Source of the DNA: Verrucomicrobiota bacterium
GTDB taxonomy: Bacteria; Verrucomicrobiota; Verrucomicrobiia; Limisphaerales; JAHEOI01
Length of the DNA: 7,142 nucleotides
Assembly (NCBI GenBank): GCA_018610125.1
Contig: JAHEOI010000141.1
Span: forward strand, 1-7,142
Direction: 5' to 3'
Of this stretch, positions 1-6,513 are shown piece by piece (the first letter of the stretch is position 1; each line of letters opens with the position of its first letter). The position numbers were made by a program, and so were the translations under genes. The notes beneath the pieces were generated by a model, which was not told where the DNA came from, did not search any database, and was given only the letters and a program-made list of their open reading frames with translations.

Positions 1-1367
1 AGCACAATGTGCCGGATGGTTTGCCACTTGGAAGCCCCGCATGCCAGCGACCCTTCACGCGCCCCTCGGGGGACCGCGGCCAGTGCCTCTTCGGTCGAGA
101 CAATGACCACCGGCACCGTCAATAGGGCCAGTGTCAAGGAGGCCCATAGGATGCCACCGGTGCCAAAGGTCGGCTGGGAGGCTGTCGGGAAGAAAAGCTG
201 GTCGATTGTGCCGCCAACGAAATAGACAAAAAAACCGAGTCCGAACGCGCCGAACACGATCGAGGGGACTCCTGCCAGGTTATTGACTGCGATTCGTACA
301 CCGCGGACCAGCATGCCTTGCTTGGCATACTCACGGAGGTAAATTGCGGCCAAGACCCCGAATGGAGTGACCGCAATGCTCATTAGGACCGTCATCACAA
401 AGGTCCCGAATATCGCCGGGTAGATTCCGCCGTCCGTATTGGCCTCCCGAGGCGGACTGCTGAGAAAGGTCCAGAGATGTTGGAAGAAGAGGCCTATCCG
501 CTCCATGCCGGTCAACTGATTCGGGAAGTAGAAATGGACCACCTGACCCATGGGGATTGTCTGCTCGCTGCCGGTGGCGAGCCGGTAGACCAATTGGTGC
601 TCGCTCTGGGCCTCCCGAAGCTTGGCTGCCTTGGCGGCCAGGACTTTGTATTCTTTCTCGAGGCGCTGTTTCTTCGATTCAAGGGTCTTTAAGCGAGTCT
701 GACTATCGGCGATCGTTGAGGCGTGATCGCGGACGTATTGCTTGCGGAGCTTGAGATCGTGTATTTGGGTGCTGATCTCTCCGATCTGATCCTTTTCGAG
801 CGCACGAATTTGGCGGCGACGCGCATTAACCTCATCGACCAAGTTGACCAGTTCGGGACGAAAGCGCGACGAGTCGGCTGGAATTCGGCCTTCTTCAGCG
901 TGTTCGATGGCGACCGGATAGCCGATAGCGGGCCCATTCTCCATCCGTTCCACACGGAAGATGTTGGTCGGGTAGACCAGCTCCCGGATGGCGGTTTTAT
1001 CGACGTAGGTGAAGCTCAAACCATAGACCTCGCTATTCGCGACAAATAGTTTCCACTCGGAATGCGTAAGCTCGGATAACGATTCCGATTTCGCGTTCGA
1101 TCCGGATTTGAGCTTTCTTTCAACCGTCTCTTTTTTCTTAAAGATTTCGCCGGCCAACTGCTGAGCTCCCTTGAATGTGGCATCGCTCTCTTGACTCAAG
1201 CGGATCTCCACGATCGGGCTCGGCCAAAAGACGTTCAGCCCCCTTACCACCACGAAGCCGAGCAAGAAAATGATCATGAAGAGCCCGACCGTTAAGCCCA
1301 TGGCCGTCAGCCATACGTAAGGCTCACCCGGGGAGATCGATCGTTTCTGATTTTGGGACTTTGTCAT
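1..1367 (-). CDS. pstA: Phosphate ABC transporter permease PstA, enlarged type (3' end cut by the window)
   Basis: This is one of the two inner-membrane permease subunits of the high-affinity phosphate (Pst) importer. The open frame runs 455 codons from ATG 1367-1365 to the left edge with no stop, so the C-terminus is missing. Residues about 17-42 form one membrane segment. A large extracytoplasmic domain follows, with a strongly charged heptad-like coiled-coil stretch at about 170-256 (includes ALEKDQIGEISTQIHDLK). The permease core starts near residue 313 (GGIYPAIFGTFVMT) and includes VNNLAGVPSIVFGAFGLG. The EAA loop that docks on the ATPase is at 426-455 (EEALAAVPRGAREGSLACGA, then SKWQTIRHIV). 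The extended N-terminal half matches the long PstA type (about 550 residues) known from Pseudomonas and Vibrio, not the roughly 300-residue E. coli form. It starts 25 bases after pstC; the only Shine-Dalgarno-like bases are a weak AAAGAG just upstream. pstB would be expected next, outside the window. Confidence 0.95.
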   Translation of the reverse strand, partial: MTKSQNQKRSISPGEPYVWLTAMGLTVGLFMIIFLLGFVVVRGLNVFWPSPIVEIRLSQESDATFKGAQQLAGEIFKKKETVERKLKSGSNAKSESLSELTHSEWKLFVANSEVYGLSFTYVDKTAIRELVYPTNIFRVERMENGPAIGYPVAIEHAEEGRIPADSSRFRPELVNLVDEVNARRRQIRALEKDQIGEISTQIHDLKLRKQYVRDHASTIADSQTRLKTLESKKQRLEKEYKVLAAKAAKLREAQSEHQLVYRLATGSEQTIPMGQVVHFYFPNQLTGMERIGLFFQHLWTFLSSPPREANTDGGIYPAIFGTFVMTVLMSIAVTPFGVLAAIYLREYAKQGMLVRGVRIAVNNLAGVPSIVFGAFGLGFFVYFVGGTIDQLFFPTASQPTFGTGGILWASLTLALLTVPVVIVSTEEALAAVPRGAREGSLACGASKWQTIRHIV

Positions 1368-1392
1368 CCTGCTCTTTGTCGGGGCTTGGGGC

Positions 1393-3684
1393 TCAAACGA
1401 GGCGATATTTCTCTCGGAGCCGCTGCCGGAGAATCTCGGCAATGGTGTTGATGAGAAAGGTCAATATGAAGAGGACCAGTGCGCCCATGAACAGCGCCCG
1501 ATAGAGTGTCCCTTGGTACGGCGCTTCCGGAAGCTCGACCGCGATGTTCGCCGACAACGTCCGCATCCCGGTGAAGATGTTAAAGTCCATGATCGGCGTG
1601 TTGCCGGTGGCCATGACGACGATCATGGTCTCGCCGACCGCGCGGCCGAGCCCGATCATCAGCGCCGAGAAGACCCCGGCTGAAGCGGTCGGGAGAATAA
1701 CACGCATCGTGGTCTGCCAGCGACTGGCCCCTAAGGCGAGTGACCCGGAGCGTAGCTCCGCGGGGACATTCGACAAGGAATCCTCGGTGATCGTAAAGAT
1801 GATCGGGATCACCGCGAAGCCCATGGCAAATCCAACAATCAGGGCGTTACGCTGGTCGAAATCGGCCCCTGTCACACGCGGCCACCAAAGTCGGAAATCG
1901 GCAATCCGGCTCCCGGTCTCCGGGTCGGTCACCACAAACAACTGCCGTTCCACCCATGGGCCTGCTTCCCATGCGAAATAGAGAATCGCCAGCAAAATCG
2001 GCGTGAAGACGAGGATTTCGTAGCCGGGTCGTATCCAGCTCCGGATATGGATTGGCGTTGTCGACCAGAGCAGCCCGAAGAGCAGCGCCGTCAACGGGAT
2101 AAGCGCGATCATCAGCAAGACCGACGGGATTCGGGTCTCGATGAGCGGGGCCAACCACAAAGCGGCAAGGAAGCCGAGCACGACCGAGGGGAGTGAAGCC
2201 ATGATTTCCATGACCGGCTTCACCGCGGCGCGGATCTTGGGCAGGGCAAACTGCGACGTATAAATCGCGGCCAAGAGAGCGATCGGCACCGCAAAGATCA
2301 TTGCGTAGAACGTCCCTTTAAAGGTGCCGGCAATGAGCGGAACCAGAGAGAGCTTTGGCTCAAACTCGTCCGAGCCCCCCGTCGATTGCCATTTGTACTG
2401 CGGTTTTGATTGCCCTTCATACCAGATTTTTCCAAAAAAGGCCTTCCAACCTGCTTGCGGGTGAGGATCGTCCAGCCTAAGAATGTGGAGCTGGTTTTGT
2501 TGATCGAGCAACACGATCCGATTGTATTTCGGGCTAATCCGGGAACGAGTGATCTTGTACGGGAGCGTCTGTTCCCACCGGGTTGTCTCGGTCGTGGCAT
2601 AATGGAGGCTGGCGTGGGAGCCATGGCCGATCATGAAGGCCTTATTCCGGAGACTGACAGCGAAAAAGTCGGGCGGCCCCTGCAACCGGTCGAATTCCTT
2701 GGTTTGCCCCAGCAACCGCTCGTTTTTCCCCGGGGGGATATAAAGACTGAAGATGCGGTTGTGTCCGGTCTCACTGGTCAAAACGAGTGACACATCGCCA
2801 AGGAGAAACTCCATCGACGCGATTCTTGGATCTTCGAGATCGTCAAACGGGGTCAACGTTTGCCGGAGATGGAATTGACCACCGCGTCGGTGGAAGAAAT
2901 AGAGCGTTCCCGAAGCGGTCGCGACAAAGAGCCCGCTGGCCTCACCGTCGATCAGCAGTCTGGTAGGCCGGCCATCGATTTCCGAGGTCAGATTGTATCG
3001 TCCCGCTACCGACACCTCTCCGGCGCCGAATAGGGAGCGCTTTTGTATCAAGCGGGTTGCATGGACCTCGGGGCTGCCATTCACCGATTGCAGGGCGACA
3101 ACCAGCCGCTCCTCACCGGACGTCCCGTATTGAATGGCCCGGATCGGGGCATTTGACCGCCCCACCCGATATGACGGACCGGGCTTTAGGTTGGCGTGCA
3201 GTGTCCGGTCCCCGTCATCGAATGTCGGCTTATAATTCAGCTCGAGGACCGAGAAGTGTCCGTCCGCAGTCCCATAAACGAGGTCTTGCCGTTCTTGGTT
3301 GTAGCTAAGCGCCGTGATCGCATTCGTTTCGACGAAGCCGGGCGTTTTTCGGAACCGGCCGCGATTGCCTTTTAGATCGAGGAACGTTAAGGCGCCATTG
3401 GTCTCGACCAGGAATGGGAGCTCGGTGTACTCATCCAATCCAAGCGCCCGGTATTGGCGATCGGGGATCTTGACCTCGTCGAGCTGGTTGACTTCCGCCG
3501 GCAGAAACAGCGGGATGACCTGCCAGAGGATAAAGAGAAAGATCCCGAGCACCACCACAATGACGCTGATACCGCCGATCGTGATGAAGCGGTTCATGAA
3601 CCGATCAGCCAAGAGAGTCGATCGAGCTGTCTGAAACCGCTTCGGAAGCGTTGGCTGACTTTCGCTGTCGCCTTCTTCATTCAT
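1393..3684 (-). CDS. pstC: Phosphate ABC transporter permease PstC, enlarged type with propeller-like periplasmic domain
   Basis: This 763-residue protein is the second permease subunit of the Pst phosphate importer. An N-terminal cytoplasmic tail is followed by a membrane segment at about 34-60. Residues about 64-440 form a soluble domain rich in short beta-strand units (NGALTFLDLKG 96-106, DGHFSVLELNY 141-151, SGTLYFFHRRGG 258-269, QNQLHILRLDD 396-406), suggesting a WD40/YVTN-like beta-propeller; that fold is my inference. The permease core begins near 452 (AGTFKGTFYAMIFAVPIALL), with further membrane segments near 496-518, 519-541, 556-573, 613-633, 669-690 and 727-750. The EAA loop is at 634-664 and contains EDSLSNVPAELRSGSLALGA and SRWQTTMRVILP. 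E. coli PstC has about 320 residues, so this is the long type also seen in Pseudomonas and Vibrio. It starts 27 bases after the pstS stop, so the two are probably co-transcribed. No strong Shine-Dalgarno precedes ATG 3684-3682. Confidence 0.96.
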   Translation of the reverse strand: MNEEGDSESQPTLPKRFQTARSTLLADRFMNRFITIGGISVIVVVLGIFLFILWQVIPLFLPAEVNQLDEVKIPDRQYRALGLDEYTELPFLVETNGALTFLDLKGNRGRFRKTPGFVETNAITALSYNQERQDLVYGTADGHFSVLELNYKPTFDDGDRTLHANLKPGPSYRVGRSNAPIRAIQYGTSGEERLVVALQSVNGSPEVHATRLIQKRSLFGAGEVSVAGRYNLTSEIDGRPTRLLIDGEASGLFVATASGTLYFFHRRGGQFHLRQTLTPFDDLEDPRIASMEFLLGDVSLVLTSETGHNRIFSLYIPPGKNERLLGQTKEFDRLQGPPDFFAVSLRNKAFMIGHGSHASLHYATTETTRWEQTLPYKITRSRISPKYNRIVLLDQQNQLHILRLDDPHPQAGWKAFFGKIWYEGQSKPQYKWQSTGGSDEFEPKLSLVPLIAGTFKGTFYAMIFAVPIALLAAIYTSQFALPKIRAAVKPVMEIMASLPSVVLGFLAALWLAPLIETRIPSVLLMIALIPLTALLFGLLWSTTPIHIRSWIRPGYEILVFTPILLAILYFAWEAGPWVERQLFVVTDPETGSRIADFRLWWPRVTGADFDQRNALIVGFAMGFAVIPIIFTITEDSLSNVPAELRSGSLALGASRWQTTMRVILPTASAGVFSALMIGLGRAVGETMIVVMATGNTPIMDFNIFTGMRTLSANIAVELPEAPYQGTLYRALFMGALVLFILTFLINTIAEILRQRLREKYRLV

Positions 3685-3711
3685 TTCGCGCGCTTCACTT
3701 GCCGGGTGGAA

Positions 3712-4701
3712 TCAAGGCTCGGCAAACTTCTTGATCTCTTGTTTGGCGGCCATGGCCGGCATGGGGTAGTATCCATCCTTGACAACTTCCTCTTGACCTC
3801 GCTTTGAAAGGACGAGCTGCAAGAATTCCGAGGTCAGGGTATCGAGTGGCTCGTTCGGTTTCTTGTTAATGTAGACATAAAGAAACCGGGCGAGCGGGTA
3901 GTCGCCCGAGAGGCAGTTTTCCGCAGTGGGGGCATGTGGTTCACCATTCGGTCCAATGATCGAAAGCGCCTTCACATTTGAGGTCTTGTAGCCGATGCCG
4001 GAATAACCGATGCCGGCCAAATCGCTGCCGACCCCTTGGACAACCGATGAGGACCCCGGTTGTTCCTTGACGCGGCTGCGGAAGTCGCCCCCCTGAAGCA
4101 CAATCTGCTTGACGACGCCGTATGTTCCCGAGGCGCTATTGCGTCCATACAGCGAGATAGAACGGTTGCCAAGCGTCCCGGCTACGTCGAGATCGCCCCA
4201 TTTTCGGATTGCGGATCCTCCTCGTTTGCGGGTGGAGGAGAATATGCCGTCGAGCTGCTGAAGCGTGATTGAGCTCACCGGATTATTCTTATGCACGAAG
4301 AAGGCGAGGGCATCGATGGCGACACGGATTCGAGTCGGCTTGTAACCGAAGGCCTCTTCGAACTTATCAACTTCCGTCCCTTTCATGCGGCGGCTCATCG
4401 GCCCAAGCTGCGCTGTGCCTTCGATCAAGGCCGGCGGAGCGGTCGAAGAGCCTTTCCCTTCGATCTGAATCTTGACATTCGGGTAAACCGTTTCGAACTC
4501 TTCGGCCCAAAGGGTCATGAGGTTGTTAAGCGTATCCGAGCCGATCGCATTCAGGTTGCCCGAGACGCCACTGACCTGCTCGTAATCGGGCAATTTGGGA
4601 TCGAGCTTTGCCGGCTGGGCTTGTAGCGAATCCGTCACACTGCCAGAAGCGAACAAGCTGACCAATGCGCCAAGCAGTATCCAGTATTGTTTTTGTTTCA
4701 T
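3712..4701 (-). CDS. pstS: Periplasmic phosphate-binding protein PstS
   Basis: This is the periplasmic receptor that delivers phosphate to PstC/PstA. From ATG 4701 it is 329 residues. A signal peptide ends around residue 28 (hydrophobic 7-18, SLQA before Q29), with no lipobox, so it should be soluble. Phosphate-site motifs of the family are visible: GSDTL at 54-58, GKGSSTAP at 82-89, GPMSRRMK at 100-107, IDALAFFVHKNNP at 129-141 with D130, and GRNSASGTY at 186-194 with the binding Arg/Ser/Thr. Two codons upstream lies ATG 4707 and three upstream TTG 4710. I chose 4701 because the only Shine-Dalgarno-like bases, GGGA at 4714-4711, lie 9 bases before it and only 3 before 4707. A Pho box sits 29 bases upstream, so induction by phosphate starvation through a PhoB-like regulator is likely. 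It is closer to the Pseudomonas/Vibrio-type PstS than to the E. coli type, judging from the motifs and the large permease partners. Confidence 0.96.
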   Translation of the reverse strand: MKQKQYWILLGALVSLFASGSVTDSLQAQPAKLDPKLPDYEQVSGVSGNLNAIGSDTLNNLMTLWAEEFETVYPNVKIQIEGKGSSTAPPALIEGTAQLGPMSRRMKGTEVDKFEEAFGYKPTRIRVAIDALAFFVHKNNPVSSITLQQLDGIFSSTRKRGGSAIRKWGDLDVAGTLGNRSISLYGRNSASGTYGVVKQIVLQGGDFRSRVKEQPGSSSVVQGVGSDLAGIGYSGIGYKTSNVKALSIIGPNGEPHAPTAENCLSGDYPLARFLYVYINKKPNEPLDTLTSEFLQLVLSKRGQEEVVKDGYYPMPAMAAKQEIKKFAEP

Positions 4702-4730
4702 AATCATCAATCCCAGTCAGCCTTACCAAT

Positions 4731-4748
4731 GTGACAGAATTGTGACAA
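4731..4748 (-). promoter_or_regulatory. Pho box (PhoB-type binding site) upstream of pstS
   Basis: On the minus strand the sequence reads TTGTCAC-AATT-CTGTCAC. These are two 7-base direct repeats differing at one base, separated by 4 A/T bases, exactly the architecture of the E. coli PhoB site (CTGTCAT, 4 AT-rich bases, CTGTCAT/C). Another half-site-like TTGTTAC lies at 4770-4764, in the same 11-base register two turns upstream. The site sits between the porin stop and pstS, directed towards pstS. Only 29 bases separate it from ATG 4701, and no good -10 hexamer is visible in that space (the nearest candidate is GTAAGG). The regulator itself is not in the window. Confidence 0.85.
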
Positions 4749-4775
4749 TCATATGGATTTCCGGTAACAATTTCG

Positions 4776-6248
4776 CTAGAAGTCGACTTGAAAGCGGGTT
4801 TGGAACAGGTGGGTGTCGCCGTCGACATTGCCGCGGCGGACATTGGCGAATCCGTAATTGAACATGATCCGGGCTTGGGAATTGAGATGCCAATTGAGGC
4901 CGAAGGTGAGTGAATCGAGGTCGCCGCCTTGGACGAGACCATCTCCAAGGTCCGTTGAGGAGTAGCGGACTCCAAGCTGCCACGCGCCGAGGCCGCCATG
5001 GGCGAGGGAGAAATTCCGATGGGGGATGACTCGCCCGAAAGCGCCGGACGATCGGTCGTAGGGGCGCTGTTCCCCGGTGATGAACCAGCCGGCGGCGACG
5101 TAATAGCCATCCAGGGTCGGATCGGCGGCCGGTCGGGAATCGAGCCAATTCCGAAAGTACTCGCTTCGGACTGAAAAGGAGCTCCAGACCATGGCGATTT
5201 CGGGGGCGAGTGTATAGGCTTGGTCGACCGGCATGTTCCCTGTGTCCACGAAATGGGGGGCAAGATGGGCCTCGGGACGCGACCGGATTCGCATCGTGTC
5301 GTCTTCCGGATTGATGACGCGACCATTCAGACCGAGATGGAGCAGACGCTCGCCGCTCTCCTCCTTCTGATAGAACGGTAGGCCGGTTACTCGGGCCGTC
5401 ACCTGTTGATTGCCACTGATCTGACCGTTGCCGCTGCCGTCGGTCTCGACAAAGCCGCCGATATGCCAGGTCAAACGTTCGTCGAATGCCGTTTGGTCGA
5501 TTCCGACCCCGGTATTGCGTCCCGGCGAAAAGGCCTCGATCGGGGCGGCGCGCTCCATAAATTGGATGTACTTGCTGCTGGTCAGCTCCTCAAGGCTGAA
5601 CGGCTCCTTAAAATGGCCGACTCGGACTTGGCCCAACACCGGGATCTCTTTCCATCCGAGATAGACATCCTTGAAGCTGACCTCGCCGCCGGCAAAGCCA
5701 AGCTGAAGCTTGTACATGGTCGGCAGGGAGAGGTCAAGCTCGCCTTCGGTGAAGATGCGAACGCGACGAAACTCGGTTTCCGCCGGGAGATTGCCGATCG
5801 GGGTATTCGGAGAGTCAACGACATCGGTTGGAAGCCGCTCGACCGCGCTGTCTTGGGCAAACGCAGCAACGTCCCACATGATCCTGCCTCCGATTTCCCC
5901 TTTAAAGGTCTGCCCATCTTCCGATTGAAACTCGAGTCCTTCGTCCCAAAAGAAATGTCCCTTATGCGGAATTTCCTTCTTGGCCTCAGGGAGTGAAGGC
6001 TTTTCGGCAGCCTTCTGCTGCGCTCCCTTGTCGTCCTGCTCGATCTCTTCTCTGAGGTCATTGGCCTCATCTTGGGTGAGGATCCCCTTTTCCCGGAGCA
6101 GCTCAATGAGCGCTTCGGTGTCACTCGCCTGAGCGTGCGTGCCCGGTAGGCTCAAAGCAAGGACCAGGGCCAGCAGTCCGATCAGCTTAAGATTGTGACC
6201 CAAGCGATCGCCTAACAAAAACCCTTTTTTAGTCTGTCCATTTTTCAT
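4776..6248 (-). CDS. Outer-membrane porin, phosphate-selective porin O/P family (OprP/OprO-like)
   Basis: This 490-residue protein is probably a beta-barrel channel that passes phosphate or another anion across the outer membrane. The signal peptide has a long basic n-region, a hydrophobic core at about 22-34 and a likely cleavage after THAQA (residue 41). Residues about 42-85 are helical and charged (TEALIELLREKGILTQDEAN), a segment common at the N-terminus of Porin_O_P proteins. The barrel begins near 97 (GHFFWDEGLEF). Family hallmarks follow: GHFKEPFSLEELTSSKYIQF at 211-230 and SPGRNTGVGI at 241-250. The last residues are RFQVDF; a terminal Phe is the usual assembly signal for barrels. It lies 74 bases before pstS on the same strand, which supports phosphate as substrate, though members of this family also carry polyphosphate or have unknown ligands. 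ATG 6248-6246 starts a good signal peptide but has only a weak GGCGGCG-like sequence upstream. Its own promoter is not obvious, and no Pho box is seen in front of it. Confidence 0.9.
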   Translation of the reverse strand: MKNGQTKKGFLLGDRLGHNLKLIGLLALVLALSLPGTHAQASDTEALIELLREKGILTQDEANDLREEIEQDDKGAQQKAAEKPSLPEAKKEIPHKGHFFWDEGLEFQSEDGQTFKGEIGGRIMWDVAAFAQDSAVERLPTDVVDSPNTPIGNLPAETEFRRVRIFTEGELDLSLPTMYKLQLGFAGGEVSFKDVYLGWKEIPVLGQVRVGHFKEPFSLEELTSSKYIQFMERAAPIEAFSPGRNTGVGIDQTAFDERLTWHIGGFVETDGSGNGQISGNQQVTARVTGLPFYQKEESGERLLHLGLNGRVINPEDDTMRIRSRPEAHLAPHFVDTGNMPVDQAYTLAPEIAMVWSSFSVRSEYFRNWLDSRPAADPTLDGYYVAAGWFITGEQRPYDRSSGAFGRVIPHRNFSLAHGGLGAWQLGVRYSSTDLGDGLVQGGDLDSLTFGLNWHLNSQARIMFNYGFANVRRGNVDGDTHLFQTRFQVDF

Positions 6249-6269
6249 CGCCGCCGTTGGTACAAAATC

Positions 6270-6287
6270 GCAACCTTGTTAGCAACC
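6270..6287 (-). repeat. Spaced hexamer direct repeat upstream of the porin
   Basis: On the minus strand GGTTGC-TAACAA-GGTTGC is seen: two identical hexamers with a 12-base period, the nearer one ending about 21 bases before the porin ATG. The spacing is close to one helical turn, so it could be a regulator site. At this length chance is a serious alternative. Confidence 0.25.
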
Positions 6288-6298
6288 CCTTTTGTGGG

Positions 6299-6367
6299 CC
6301 TCGGGGACGAGGTCCCTATCAGGCAAAAACGCCTGGATGCCTCTCGCTGATACGGACGCCGTCCTCG
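6299..6367. repeat. Nested inverted repeats, possible structured RNA element
   Basis: Several complementary segments are nested. An outer helix pairs 6302-6309 with 6360-6367 (8 pairs, one of them G-U if transcribed on the plus strand). It encloses TATCAG 6317-6322 with CTGATA 6347-6352, a perfect 6-base match. Alternative local hairpins are CCTCG-GGGA-CGAGG (6299-6312), CAGGC-AAAAAC-GCCTG (6320-6335) and GGAC-GCC-GTCC (6354-6364). No T-tract follows on either strand, so it is not a classical intrinsic terminator. It ends about 50 bases before the porin start codon and about 147 bases before the lipoprotein start. The orientation is unknown; the single G-U pair on the plus strand becomes an A-C mismatch on the minus strand. 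Confidence 0.4.
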
Positions 6368-6513
6368 GTGCTCCACTTCTCTCTTTCTTCCCAACCTCCT
6401 ACAAAACAAAAAGTAGTGCGGACTTCATGGTCGCGGAAAACAGCTTTTCACTAGGGGCCTTTTCTAAAAGATTAAGTCTTGCGTCTTGATGCGGGGCGTG
6501 ACAGTAATCAGTT

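Larger units (their letters stand above)
6249..6513. other. Divergent intergenic region between porin and lipoprotein genes
   Basis: This 265-base region should hold the promoters of both flanking genes, but I see no convincing -35/-10 pair on either strand. The only small reading frames here have no recognisable product. It contains the nested inverted repeats described separately at 6299-6367, a hexamer direct repeat near the porin start (6270-6287), and a single Pho-type half-site, CTGTCAC on the minus strand at 6504-6498, without a partner at 11-base spacing. A short A/T palindrome (CTTTTCTAAAAG) also lies in the right half. Nothing here resembles a tRNA or a riboswitch class that I recognise. 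Confidence 0.6.

Noticed and set aside
723..1049. 108-codon plus-strand open frame
   Set aside because: It is antisense to the PstA extracytoplasmic domain. The minus-strand PstA frame is continuous through it and matches the family.
1544..1981. 145-codon plus-strand open frame
   Set aside because: It is antisense to the pstC permease core and has no recognisable family.
4702..4710. Earlier pstS starts at TTG 4710 or ATG 4707
   Set aside because: They would add only two or three residues. The Shine-Dalgarno-like GGGA would be 0-3 bases away, too close, whereas ATG 4701 is 9 bases from it. ATG 4707 cannot be fully excluded.
4702..4775. Intrinsic terminator between porin and pstS
   Set aside because: I found no GC-rich hairpin followed by a T-tract. 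The repeats in this gap are direct, not inverted.
4526..5326. 266-codon minus-strand open frame overlapping the porin end and the pstS start
   Set aside because: It is another frame of the porin gene and of the start of pstS. Its protein is Ser/Pro/Arg-rich with no recognisable domain, while the porin and PstS frames have clear family motifs.
5406..5996. 196-codon plus-strand open frame
   Set aside because: It lies wholly antisense to the porin and has no signal, domain or ribosome-binding site. It is explained by codon bias of the porin gene.
5582..6124. 180-codon minus-strand open frame
   Set aside because: It is a shifted frame within the porin gene, with an Arg/Ser-rich low-complexity product.
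6320..6335. CAGGC-AAAAAC-GCCTG hairpin as a terminator
   Set aside because: No run of T follows on either strand, and no gene ends next to it because both neighbours are transcribed away from this region.
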